Below, piece by piece: positions 42,739-50,784 of a stretch of 64,000 nt of DNA. Where the stretch lies: assembly GCF_003696265.1 (NCBI RefSeq), contig NZ_RFFH01000009.1, positions 186,001-250,000 on the forward strand. Direction: 5' to 3'. The stretch is from Nocardia stercoris (GTDB taxonomy: Bacteria; Actinomycetota; Actinomycetes; Mycobacteriales; Mycobacteriaceae). Under the pieces are notes generated by a model that saw only the letters and a program-made list of their open reading frames with translations, had not been told where the DNA came from and made no database searches. The number at the start of each line of letters is the position of its first letter. The stretch's first letter is position 1. A program made the position numbers and the translations under genes.

Positions 42739-42753
42739 AACGGAGGAGCAGGA

Positions 42754-43350
42754 ATGGATCCCGAAAGCCGTGGTGGCGCAGGCGAGTCGCGGCCGCGCGA
42801 GCGCGCCGACGCCGCCCGGAACCGGCGCGCCATCCTCGACGCCACGGCCGCGCTGCTGGCCGAACACGGCGCCGGCGCGGTCACGATGGAGCGCGTCGCG
42901 GCCGCCGCGGGCGTCGGGAAGGGTACGGTCTTCCACCGCTTCGGCAGCCGGGCCGGGCTGCTCGACGAGATGATCTCGGAGATGGCGCGGACCCTGCGAC
43001 AGGCGGTCACCGACGGGCCGCCGCCGCTCGGGCCCGGCGCGCCCCCGGGTGATCGGCTGCGCGCCTTCCTGGACGCATTCGCGCACATGATCGCCGACAA
43101 CGTGGAGTTGGTGACCGCCTACCGGTCGATGCCGCCGCACCCGCAGCGCGACGAGATGCACGCCTTCTGGGGCGCCCATCTCACCGCCCTGCTGGCCGAG
43201 GTGCGCCCGGATCTGGACGCCGAGATCGTCGGTTCGCTGCTGCTGGCCCCACTCGGTGGCGACCTGCTCCCGCAGATGGTGCGGGCCGGTCAGCGGGAGC
43301 GGCTGTTCGCCGCCTACCGGCAGGTGGTGGATTCGATTCTGCCCCGGTGA
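42754..43350 (+). CDS. TetR-family transcriptional regulator
   Basis: A 198-residue repressor with an N-terminal HTH (RRAILDATAALLAEHGAGAV, MERVAAAAGVGKGTVFHRFG) and a helical ligand domain. The downstream FGSRAGLLDEMI is the usual end of the DNA-binding domain. It is divergent from the quinone reductase-like gene and probably represses both genes through the paired operators. The ATG at 42754 has GGAGGAGCAGGA. Inducers are likely electrophiles or quinones, by analogy with similar pairs. Confidence 0.9.
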   Translation: MDPESRGGAGESRPRERADAARNRRAILDATAALLAEHGAGAVTMERVAAAAGVGKGTVFHRFGSRAGLLDEMISEMARTLRQAVTDGPPPLGPGAPPGDRLRAFLDAFAHMIADNVELVTAYRSMPPHPQRDEMHAFWGAHLTALLAEVRPDLDAEIVGSLLLAPLGGDLLPQMVRAGQRERLFAAYRQVVDSILPR

Positions 43351-43363
43351 GCGCGCGGCTCAC
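43347..43363. terminator. Compact hairpin overlapping two stop codons
   Basis: GTGAGC(5 nt)GCTCAC spans the TGA of the TetR gene and the stop of the convergent serpin gene. Confidence 0.5.
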
Positions 43364-44499
43364 GCCGCCGGCGGTTCGGCGACCCAGCCCGCCACGATCA
43401 CCGTGCCGGTCGGGCGGTGCACGGCGAGGAACCCGAAGGGGCGGTCCACGGTGACCTCCACGCTGAGCGCGGCGTGGGGCAGCACCATGGCCGCCCGCAT
43501 CATGCCGATCGCGGTGACCGCCGCCGCCTCGAATCCGGTCGCGTGGAACCGGGCCCGGACCTCCTGCGCGGCCTGTGAGATCGCCAGTGGCTCAGGGGAA
43601 ACGGCGGGGAAGTGGCCGTGACCGCGGTCGGTCGCGGTGCGCAGGCCGAAGAGGCCGGCGTGGGCCAGCAGGTCGTGGTGATCGTGCAGTTCGAACGGGG
43701 GCAGCTGTAGTTCGACGCTGTTCCCGGTCGCCGTCACCTCGCGCACGCGCAGACCCGGGCCGGTGGTGCCGGGCCGGGGTGGGCCGCCGGCGAGAATCGA
43801 GCCGTCGAGGGCGCCGAAACCGGCGCTGAGCACATCGGCCGGGGAGTCGGCACCGAGCAGCAGGTGGACGTCGAGATCGTTGTCGCCGCGCACGACCATC
43901 CGGGTCACCGGCTCCGCGGCGGCCAGTACCGATACGTCGTCGAGGTTGCGGGTGAAGCGGGCCAGGCCGGGACCACGGTGACCCCGCCATGGGCCGGAGC
44001 CTGGTTCGAATACGTTGTCCTGGAACGGATCCTGCCATCCGGTGCGGGCCAGCAGGGCCGTGGCGAGTACCAGCAGCGTGTCGGGGGAGAGCTGCAGCGG
44101 GAACGAGTCGATCAGCCCGTCGGTGTGCCGGGACGCCCACGCGTCCAGCGCGGCCTGGTCGGTGAGCGTGCCGACGGTGTCCGGTGGGAGCGCGGACCGC
44201 CACGCGTCGTGGATCGGCAGGCCGCTCTGATGCCAGACGCCGAGCGCGGCCGAAATACCTTGCGCGGTATCGAGTTCCCGCCACATCCGGGCGGCGGCCG
44301 CGATCCCGTCGTCGGCCGCGACGCCCGCCGCGTCCGCCAGTTCCGCACGCGCCGGGCCCCGTGCTGATTCGGCCAGCACCGCCAGCAGCGGCCACACCCC
44401 ACAGCCGGACACCACGAAGTCGCGCGATCCGGCCACGGTGCACCAGCGCGCGGTCAGCCGGTTGGCCGCGGCCACATGTGTCGGCAAGGCGGTCTGCAT
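43360..44499 (-). CDS. Serpin-family protein (serine protease inhibitor-like)
   Basis: A 379-residue protein with serpin features. The N-terminal part has VVSGCGVWPLLAVLAESARG, like the serpin S/P-hA-hB region. The reactive-loop hinge is GFEAAAVTAIG (residues 322-332) and the C-terminal signature is VDRPFGFLAVHRPTGTVIV. By counting from the hinge, the scissile bond falls near Arg335-Ala336-Ala337. There is no signal peptide, so it would act in the cytoplasm. Bacterial serpins are uncommon. It lies 42 nt downstream of alkB on the same strand and may be co-transcribed, but TAGCCT 7 nt before the ATG also suggests its own leaderless start. Confidence 0.82.
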   Translation of the reverse strand: MQTALPTHVAAANRLTARWCTVAGSRDFVVSGCGVWPLLAVLAESARGPARAELADAAGVAADDGIAAAARMWRELDTAQGISAALGVWHQSGLPIHDAWRSALPPDTVGTLTDQAALDAWASRHTDGLIDSFPLQLSPDTLLVLATALLARTGWQDPFQDNVFEPGSGPWRGHRGPGLARFTRNLDDVSVLAAAEPVTRMVVRGDNDLDVHLLLGADSPADVLSAGFGALDGSILAGGPPRPGTTGPGLRVREVTATGNSVELQLPPFELHDHHDLLAHAGLFGLRTATDRGHGHFPAVSPEPLAISQAAQEVRARFHATGFEAAAVTAIGMMRAAMVLPHAALSVEVTVDRPFGFLAVHRPTGTVIVAGWVAEPPAA

Positions 44500-44541
44500 C
44501 CCGCCAAGGCTACTGCGCGCGGCGCACGCCGGCCGGAACCG

Positions 44542-45168
44542 TCAGAACACGCCGCGCGGCCGGAACTGGATGCTGATCCGGGGCCCGATCGGACGGCGCG
44601 TCTTGGGCACGGCGTGCTCCCAGGTGCGCTGACACGAACCGCCCATGACCAGCAGGTCGCCGTGACCCAGGTGGTAGCGCAGCGACGCGCCGCCCCCGCG
44701 CGGCCGCAGTAACAGTGGCCGCGCGGCACCCACCGAGAGGATCGCGACCATGGTGTCGATGGTGGCACCCCGGCCGAAGGTGTCGCCGTGCCAGGCGACG
44801 CTGTCGTTGCCGTCCCGGTACCAGCACAGCCCCGCGGTACTGAACGGCTCGCCCAGCTCGGTGGCGTAACGGTCGCTGAGCGCGGCCCGCGCGTCGGCGA
44901 GGATCGGATCCGGTAACTGTTCGCGCTCGCCGTAGGACGCCACCAGCCGCGGGACGTCCACGACCCGGTCGTACATCGTGCGCCGATCGGCCCGCCACGC
45001 CGCCCGCGTGACCAGCCGGTCGAACAGCTCGTCGGCCCCGCTCAACCAGCCCGGCAGCACGTCGACCCACGCCCCGAGCCCGAGATCGGTGCGCCGCAGC
45101 CCGTCCAGCGGGCCCAGCGCGATCTCACCGCCGGTGTCGAAGAGTGAACCTTGCAATGGGATGGACAC
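44542..45168 (-). CDS. alkB: Alpha-ketoglutarate-dependent DNA repair dioxygenase AlkB
   Basis: A 208-residue Fe(II)/2-oxoglutarate dioxygenase that removes methyl lesions such as 1-methyladenine and 3-methylcytosine. The iron triad is His127 and Asp129 (WHGDTFGRG) and His185 (RTWEHAVPK); the 2-oxoglutarate arginines are in PRISIQFRPRG (Arg197, Arg203). The GTG at 45168 is chosen because a TATGCT -10 element lies 6 nt upstream, giving a leaderless start; in-frame ATGs at 45186, 45198 and 45222 fall inside the promoter and LexA-type box. The serpin gene follows on the same strand. Confidence 0.9.
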   Translation of the reverse strand: MSIPLQGSLFDTGGEIALGPLDGLRRTDLGLGAWVDVLPGWLSGADELFDRLVTRAAWRADRRTMYDRVVDVPRLVASYGEREQLPDPILADARAALSDRYATELGEPFSTAGLCWYRDGNDSVAWHGDTFGRGATIDTMVAILSVGAARPLLLRPRGGGASLRYHLGHGDLLVMGGSCQRTWEHAVPKTRRPIGPRISIQFRPRGVF

Positions 45169-45174
45169 ATCTGC

Positions 45175-45180
45175 AGCATA
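45175..45180 (-). promoter_or_regulatory. -10 element of alkB
   Basis: TATGCT on the minus strand, 6 nt before the GTG at 45168. It predicts transcription starting at the start codon. Confidence 0.5.
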
Positions 45181-45188
45181 CGCCATAT

Positions 45189-45204
45189 TCGAATGCATGT
45201 TCGA
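45189..45204. promoter_or_regulatory. LexA-type SOS box at alkB
   Basis: TCGAATGCATGTTCGA (plus strand) matches the actinobacterial LexA consensus TCGAAC(N4)GTTCGA with one mismatch. It lies at about -21 to -36 relative to the predicted alkB start, overlapping the -35 region, and 85 bp upstream of the divergent phospholipase gene. Confidence 0.72.
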
Positions 45205-45288
45205 TAGGCGAATCTCTGACATTGCCCGGCCGGCACTGAAAGGATGCTCCCGACAAACCGCACCCCGGTGATCGATACAGGACTGCAC

Positions 45289-46803
45289 ATGGTTTCACTT
45301 CTTCCGCGAGCGCTGGGGCGCCGCGGCTTCCTCTCGCTCGCCGGTCTCGCCGGTGTGACGGCCGCGGGAATGTCCGGCGCCGGCCCGCGAGCCGGCGCGA
45401 GCCCGGATTCGGGGTCGGCCGGGTCTTCCGGATCCGCCGGGTCGGCGGCCGGTGGCCCGACCGGACCGGTCGGGCCCGCACTGCAAGCCTTGGGCCGGAC
45501 TACGTTGCGGGAACCGGGATCTCGACCATTCCCCGACCGCCCGGCCGGCACCGACACGCTGCCCGGGATCGAGCACATCGTCGTGCTGATGCTGGAGAAC
45601 CACTCGTTCGACAATTTCCTCGGCATGCTCGGCCGCGGCGACGGTTTCACGCTCGACGCCACCGGGCAGCCGACGGCGGCGAATCCGCTCCCGGACGGGA
45701 AGCTGCAACGGGCCTTCCACATGTCGAACACCTGCCAGCTGCACGGTTCGCCCGGCCAGGAGTGGAAGCTCTGCTGGGAGTCCTACAACGGCGGCGCGAT
45801 GGACGGTTTCGTCAGCACCGCGAACGATCCCGCCCGCACGCCCACCCCGGTCGCCATGGGCTACTGGACCGGCGACGACCTGCCCTTCACCTACAGCCTC
45901 GCCCGTACCTTCCCGATCGCGGATCGCTGGTTCGCCTCCTCGATGGGCCAGACCGATCCCAATCGCCGCTACCTGATCGCCGCGACCTCGCTCGGGATGG
46001 TCGACGATATCGGGACCTCGCCCAAGAATCTGACCGAGGACCTGCTGCTGCTGGATCCCGCGTGCGCCACCATCTTCCAGCGGCTGGACCAGTACGGCAT
46101 CGGGTGGGCCGACTACGTCACCGACGTACCGGTGGGCACAACGCCGCTGCTGTACCCGATCAACGACGCCCTCCCGATCCTGACGCACGCCCGCCCGTTC
46201 GAGCAGTTCTTCACCGACGCGGCCGCCGGCACCCTGCCCGCGGTGAGCATGCTGGACCCCGATTTCGAGGCCCAGTCGCAGGAGAATCCGCAGAACATCG
46301 TCGTCGGTGAGGCGGTGCTGGCGCGGGTGGTCGAGGCGATCGGCGCCTCACCGGCGTGGGATCGCACCCTGTTCGTGCTGGTCTACGACGAGCACGGCGG
46401 CTACTACGACCATGTCCCGCCGCCGCCGGCACTGCCGCCGGACGGGGCCGCACCCGTGTTGCGGCCGGGCCTGCAGACCTATGAGGGATTCGGCCGCTAC
46501 GGTTTTCGGGTCCCGGCGGTCGTGGTGTCGCCGTATGCGAAACCCGATCACGTGAGCCACAAGCTCTACGACCACACCTCGATCCTGGCCATGATCGAGC
46601 GCAAATGGAACCTGCCCGCCCTCACCTACCGCGACGCGAACGCCAACGATCTCACCGACTTCCTGGACCTGGACGCCCTCGCCGCCCGCACCCCCACGTT
46701 CCCGGTCCTGCCGCCTCTGGCCGCGGCCGGCGACACCCCGGACCGCCTGGCCTGCGGCACCCTGAGCCAGAATCAGCCCCCGGTGGTCCCGCCCCCGTCC
46801 TGA
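45289..46803 (+). CDS. Phospholipase C / acid phosphatase-like phosphoesterase
   Basis: A 504-residue exported enzyme of the AcpA/non-haemolytic phospholipase C group in the alkaline phosphatase superfamily. A Tat signal (GRRGFLSLAGLAGVTAAGMS) starts near residue 10. A Ser/Gly-rich spacer leads to the metal site IEHIVVLMLENHSFDNFLGM with the Glu-Asn-His-Ser-Phe-Asp motif, then TDPNRRYLI, FVLVYDEHGGYYDHVPPP and the FRVPAVVVSPYAKPDHVSH block. It would hydrolyse phosphate esters or phospholipids outside the cell. The ATG at 45289 has AGGA. It is divergent from alkB. Confidence 0.9.
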   Translation: MVSLLPRALGRRGFLSLAGLAGVTAAGMSGAGPRAGASPDSGSAGSSGSAGSAAGGPTGPVGPALQALGRTTLREPGSRPFPDRPAGTDTLPGIEHIVVLMLENHSFDNFLGMLGRGDGFTLDATGQPTAANPLPDGKLQRAFHMSNTCQLHGSPGQEWKLCWESYNGGAMDGFVSTANDPARTPTPVAMGYWTGDDLPFTYSLARTFPIADRWFASSMGQTDPNRRYLIAATSLGMVDDIGTSPKNLTEDLLLLDPACATIFQRLDQYGIGWADYVTDVPVGTTPLLYPINDALPILTHARPFEQFFTDAAAGTLPAVSMLDPDFEAQSQENPQNIVVGEAVLARVVEAIGASPAWDRTLFVLVYDEHGGYYDHVPPPPALPPDGAAPVLRPGLQTYEGFGRYGFRVPAVVVSPYAKPDHVSHKLYDHTSILAMIERKWNLPALTYRDANANDLTDFLDLDALAARTPTFPVLPPLAAAGDTPDRLACGTLSQNQPPVVPPPS

Positions 46804-46847
46804 CCCCGCTCGACCGTCGCAGTTGTGCGGGTCCGGTCCGGCCGCGT

Positions 46848-47273
46848 TCAGTCCGTGCGGAGGCGATCGGCCAGAATTTCGGCGCGGGCCAGCTGGACCT
46901 TGCGGGCCTGACCGGACGCGAAAGCCATGAGGCCGAAGGGGGTTCGCAGTCGGAGTTCGTCGTCGACATGGGTGCCGTCGGGGTCGGCGGTGAGGTCGAA
47001 GCGCCAATCCATGTGGACGCGGCCGGGGCTGTCGACGTCGCCCCAGACGGCCTTGCCGGGCGCGGTGTGGAAGCGGACCTGAATGCGGTTGTCGTACTTC
47101 AGTCCGAGGAAGCGGAACCGTTCGACCGCGACATACGAACCCTCCTGGACGTTCTCGACCGCGACGACCAGCGGTGACAGTCCGATGTAGTTCTCGGGCC
47201 GGGCCAGATGCTCGTAGACGGCTTCCACGGGTGCTGCGACTACGAACGTATTTCGGATGATCTTTTCCGGCAT
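46848..47273 (-). CDS. SRPBCC-fold protein
   Basis: A 141-residue START/Bet v1-like protein: N-terminal strand RNTFVVAAPVEAVYEHLARP, then ENYIGLSPLVVAVE, a central DWRFDLTADPDGTHVDDELR and a long C-terminal helix. Such proteins form a hydrophobic ligand pocket (lipid or polyketide). It is a lone gene, convergent with the phospholipase gene. The function is not assignable. Confidence 0.72.
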   Translation of the reverse strand: MPEKIIRNTFVVAAPVEAVYEHLARPENYIGLSPLVVAVENVQEGSYVAVERFRFLGLKYDNRIQVRFHTAPGKAVWGDVDSPGRVHMDWRFDLTADPDGTHVDDELRLRTPFGLMAFASGQARKVQLARAEILADRLRTD

Positions 47274-47383
47274 TCCCGCACTCTAGCGCCGAACCGGGCC
47301 GCGTTCCGCGTCGGCGTGGACCGGTCCCGCGAGCACCGGAAAACCTGTGGTCCGGTCGACGATCGGTGGTTCACACTGCACCC

Positions 47384-48319
47384 ATGGCGATCGGGGCCCG
47401 AGGGCGGGCGACCGGATGGTGTGTGACCTCGTGGGCATTGTTCGCGACCTCCGGACCGCTCGCCGCGGCGGTGATGGCGGCCGGTTGGTCCGCGGCGGCG
47501 GTGACCTCGGTCCGGATCGCCTCGGCCGCAGTACTTCTCCTGCCGGTGGTAGCGGCGTTCCGGCCGCGGGCACTGCGGTGCCGTCGCCGCGACCTGTGGC
47601 TCTTGCTCGGTTACGGCGTACTCGGTGTCGCGGGCGTTCAGTTGCTGTTCTTCGTTGCGGTGCAACGGGTTCCGGTGGGTGTGGCGATGGTGCTCGTCGG
47701 TCTGGCGCCGCTTCTGGTCGCGGTGTGGGTGCAGGTGGTGCGGCGTACTCGGGTACCGGTCCAGGTATGGCTGGGCCTGGGATCGGCGGTGGCCGGACTG
47801 ACTCTGGTGGCTCGGATCCGGCAGGGGACCGAGCTCGACCTGCTCGGTGTGGCAGCCGGACTCTGTTCCGCGGTCTGCTCGGCGGGCTACTTCCTGCTGG
47901 GGGAGCGGGCCGCGAGCCGGTACGACCCGCTCGGGCTGACCGCGATCGGCTTGACCGTCGGTGCCGCCGTGACGTGGGTGCTCACGCCACCGCTGGCGTT
48001 GCCGCTCCGGTCGCTGAAAGCTCCGGCGGCAGTCGGCGGTGTGCGGATCCCGGTGTGGTCGGTGCTGCTCGTGTTGGTGGTGGCCGGAACCGTGCTGCCG
48101 TATGTGGCGGGACTTCGGGCGCTGCGTGAGCTGCCGGCCGCCTTCGCCGCGGTGCTGGCGGTCGTGGAACCGCTGGTCGCCGCGGGTCTCGCGTGGCTGT
48201 TGCTGGGGCAGTCGCTGGGGCCCGACCAGCTGTTCGGCGCGATACTCATGCTGGCCGGGGTGCTGCTGGTGCAACTGATCCAGCCGGACGCCCAGGTCGG
48301 CGATCCGGTCCGGCGATAG
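47384..48319 (+). CDS. EamA/DMT-family transporter
   Basis: A 311-residue protein with about ten membrane helices in two EamA repeats. Repeat features: LLFFVAVQRVPVGVAMVLVG in the first and ALRELPAAFAAVLAVVEPLV in the second. DMT proteins export amino acids, purines or metabolites; the substrate is unknown. CACACT, 6 nt before the ATG at 47384, suggests a leaderless transcript, so the earlier GTG at 47366 is not used. Confidence 0.85.
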   Translation: MAIGARGRATGWCVTSWALFATSGPLAAAVMAAGWSAAAVTSVRIASAAVLLLPVVAAFRPRALRCRRRDLWLLLGYGVLGVAGVQLLFFVAVQRVPVGVAMVLVGLAPLLVAVWVQVVRRTRVPVQVWLGLGSAVAGLTLVARIRQGTELDLLGVAAGLCSAVCSAGYFLLGERAASRYDPLGLTAIGLTVGAAVTWVLTPPLALPLRSLKAPAAVGGVRIPVWSVLLVLVVAGTVLPYVAGLRALRELPAAFAAVLAVVEPLVAAGLAWLLLGQSLGPDQLFGAILMLAGVLLVQLIQPDAQVGDPVRR

Positions 48320-48358
48320 CCGGGACGTCGGGGTAGCGGCCGCATCCGGCCCCGCCGT

Positions 48359-48685
48359 TCAGATGGTCCAGTTGACCGGGTAGTTCACGATCGGGTCGAA
48401 GGTCACCCCGACCGCTTCGAAGTCCGCGCGCGCGTCGACCACGATCTCCTTCAGCCGGTTCATCTGGGTCGCGTGCTCGTCGGTGCCCCAGACGCTGACG
48501 TGGACCATCGAGCCCTCCGGGGCGACGCCGACGTAGTAGTAGAGCAGGCCGGGGAGCGCGTTGATGGCCGGGATGAGGTACCGCGAGACCTCGGTGTTCA
48601 CGGCGTCGACCTCGGCGAACCGGTTCGGGTCGAAGCTGGCGCGGGCGACCCGGACAACGGCGGTGGTCGGCAACAACTCGGTCAT
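48359..48685 (-). CDS. Small ferredoxin-like (ABM-type) hypothetical protein
   Basis: A 108-residue protein with a dimeric alpha/beta-barrel pattern: VVRVARASFDPNRFAEVDAV, SRYLIPAINALPGLLYYYVG, then SMVHVSVWGTDEHATQM. It resembles antibiotic-biosynthesis-monooxygenase relatives, but key residues are not clear. The ATG at 48685 has GAGAGGA. A CTTGCG(3 nt)CGCAAG palindrome about 90 bp upstream may be an operator. It converges with the DMT transporter. Confidence 0.6.
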   Translation of the reverse strand: MTELLPTTAVVRVARASFDPNRFAEVDAVNTEVSRYLIPAINALPGLLYYYVGVAPEGSMVHVSVWGTDEHATQMNRLKEIVVDARADFEAVGVTFDPIVNYPVNWTI

Positions 48686-48773
48686 GGCGATCCTCTCTCG
48701 TAGGTACACGGTGACTGAGTTCCGGTGCGGCGGGGTCGATTCGGCCGCACCCATGAGCCGTCCATTGTGAACG

Positions 48774-48788
48774 CTTGCGTTTCGCAAG
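48774..48788. promoter_or_regulatory. Palindrome, candidate operator
   Basis: CTTGCG TTT CGCAAG is a perfect 6-3-6 palindrome flanked by GAAC and GTTC, 89 bp upstream of the gene at 48685. The rest of the 301-bp gap (48686-48986) holds only this and the terminator at 48918. Confidence 0.4.
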
Positions 48789-48917
48789 GTTCGCCATCGC
48801 TGGGAATCCGTTCGGCTGGTCCCGCCCCTCCCCGATCGCCGTGCCGGTCAGGAATATAGGCCGTGGGTCCGACAGATACGGACGGGTCGGGCGATGCTTG
48901 CCGGGACAGCGATGGGT

Positions 48918-48948
48918 CTCGGCCCGAGCGCACACTCTTCGGGCCGAG
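48918..48948 (-). terminator. Terminator of the hydrolase gene
   Basis: A 10-bp stem (CTCGGCCCGA at 48918-48927, TCGGGCCGAG at 48939-48948) lies 39 nt after the hydrolase stop codon. Confidence 0.65.
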
Positions 48949-48986
48949 GCGGCGAGAATTGCCGTGGAAGGCCGAATGTTGTGCGC

Positions 48987-50180
48987 TCAGGCCGGGGCCG
49001 GAGAGTTCCCGTCGGCGCCCGGCGGTACCCGCACGGACAACGCGTCCACGAGCGCCCCGATGCCCTGGCGCACCTCCGGCGTGAGGTCGGCGTGCTCGGC
49101 GACGTCGAGTTCGTTCACGATGGTGAGCAGCGCGAAGTCGGCGAACTCGGTGTCGGTGAGAACCGTTGTGCCGCCGGTGAATCGGTCGGTCAGCGGGAGC
49201 GGGTGCGTGCCGAGCGCGGCGTAGGTCGCGGCCCGGTCGCAGGCGGCGTAGCGGTAGACGATGGCCTCGGCTTCGGCTCCGATCGCCGCGCGGAGGCGGT
49301 CGCGTTCGGTGAGCGGGAGCAGCGGATGCGGGAATCCGTCGGTGCCGTAGGTGGCGTGGCAGAGTCCGGCCAGGCAGGTGGCCGGGCGGGCGCCGCGGGC
49401 GCCGAGCGCGGCGTGGACCCGGCGGAGGTGGTCGAGCAGGTTCCCGCCGGGATGGTCTACGGTGTGGGCGCCCAGCTCGCGCAGCAGGGCGAGTGCGGGC
49501 CAGGTGGTCGCCTGGGCGGCAACGGTTTCGGCGAGCGCGGCCGGGCAGTCGCGGGCGACCAGGTGGCCCGCGCCCGGGATCGGGACGACCTCGGCGTGCG
49601 GTGCCAGCCGGAGCAGTTCGGCCACTCGGTCGTCGGCGACCCACGACCGCCGGCCGCCACGGACGAGCGTGATCGGCAGGTCGAGCGCGGCGACGATCCG
49701 TTGCAGCCGGGGAATATGGGTATGGATGTCCGCGACGATCCGGGTGTCGTCCAGTCCCCGGGCGTTCGCGGTCCCGACCACCCGGTCGAGGTCGAAGCTC
49801 AGTGGGACGTCCACCAGGATCAGCCCGGCCACCCGCTCCCGCACGGCCGTCGCCTCCAGGGCGGCGAGCGCGGCGTACCCGCCCAGTGAGGCGCCGACCA
49901 GGACACAGCCGGCGGGTTCGGCGCACACCAGCGCGGCGACGTCGGCCGCACATGGTTCCAGCGTGTCCGCGGAGCCGCCGCTGGCGCCGTGGCCGCGCTG
50001 ATCGAAGGCCACACAACGCAATCCGGCACCGACCAGGACATCGATCACCGGCTGCCACACCGCGCGGTCCTCGCCACCGGCGTGCAGCAACAACACGGTC
50101 GGCCCGTCACCCGCCTCCTCACCGCGCAACACGACGCCGGAACGGTCGAGAACTCGAGTTCGACGAGCGGGATCAGTCAT
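48987..50180 (-). CDS. Alpha/beta hydrolase fused to a DUF6817-like domain
   Basis: A 397-residue fusion. Residues about 1-245 are an alpha/beta hydrolase: LLLHAGGEDRAVWQPVIDVL, FDQRGHGASGG, the nucleophile elbow VLVGASLGGYAALAAL with Ser, and a C-terminal VPIPGAGHLVARD with His. Residues about 250-390 look like DUF6817: LRELGAHTVDHPGGNLLDHLR, LAGLCHATYGTDGFP and YRYAACDR, with His/Asp pairs resembling an HD-type metal site. No partner gene is visible. The ATG at 50180 has GGGGG; upstream ATGs at 50192 and 50201 are also possible. Confidence 0.78.
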   Translation of the reverse strand: MTDPARRTRVLDRSGVVLRGEEAGDGPTVLLLHAGGEDRAVWQPVIDVLVGAGLRCVAFDQRGHGASGGSADTLEPCAADVAALVCAEPAGCVLVGASLGGYAALAALEATAVRERVAGLILVDVPLSFDLDRVVGTANARGLDDTRIVADIHTHIPRLQRIVAALDLPITLVRGGRRSWVADDRVAELLRLAPHAEVVPIPGAGHLVARDCPAALAETVAAQATTWPALALLRELGAHTVDHPGGNLLDHLRRVHAALGARGARPATCLAGLCHATYGTDGFPHPLLPLTERDRLRAAIGAEAEAIVYRYAACDRAATYAALGTHPLPLTDRFTGGTTVLTDTEFADFALLTIVNELDVAEHADLTPEVRQGIGALVDALSVRVPPGADGNSPAPA

Positions 50181-50331
50181 CGCGGCCCCCATGCCTTCCA
50201 TCGGTGAGGTCGAGGGTACGACCCGGCCAGACGCGACGGCGTCCGGCCCGGTCACGGGCCGCCTGGTGACCCCGGCCCGTGGTCGGGCGTCGACCCGGCG
50301 CCACAACGGTGGCACCGGGTCGCGGCACAGC

Positions 50332-50784
50332 TCAGTGCCAGTTGCTGATCCGCTGATCGTCGGGAGCCGGTGCGCCGGTGCCGGTTTCGACGAGCTGCTG
50401 CAGGCTCAGCAGGAACGAGGCCCACTTGGTGCTGCAGTGGTACATGAATTCGACGGGTTCGCGCCAGCCGGAGTGCTTGAACAGCACGATCGTGTAGTCG
50501 CCGTCCTGGCTCAGATCGAATTCGATGGTGGTGCCGAGCCATTCCTCCGGGCTTTCGCCGACGACCCGCCACACGACTCGCTTGCCGTCGACGAGTTCGG
50601 CGGTCTCCATGTCGAATCCGCCGACCGGCGGGAAGCGGAATTCGGTGATGCCGCCGACCTCGCCGGGGGTGCCCTTCGTGTCCCGGGTCCACCAGGCGGA
50701 CAGGCCGTCGACGGTGGTGAGGGCTTCGTAGATCGCTTGCGGCGTGGTGGTTTTCGCGCCGATCCGGTGCAGGATGTCAACCAT
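50332..50784 (-). CDS. SRPBCC-family protein (second of the module)
   Basis: A 150-residue AHSA1/SRPBCC protein: VDILHRIGAKTTTPQAIYEA, GLSAWWTRDTKG, EFDLSQDGDYTIVLFKHSGW, and the C-terminal YHCSTKWASFLLSLQQLVET, typical of the group. A small ligand is likely bound in its cavity; the role is unknown. The start overlaps the ArsR stop by 8 nt, so it is the last gene of the SRPBCC-ArsR-SRPBCC operon. Confidence 0.8.
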   Translation of the reverse strand: MVDILHRIGAKTTTPQAIYEALTTVDGLSAWWTRDTKGTPGEVGGITEFRFPPVGGFDMETAELVDGKRVVWRVVGESPEEWLGTTIEFDLSQDGDYTIVLFKHSGWREPVEFMYHCSTKWASFLLSLQQLVETGTGAPAPDDQRISNWH

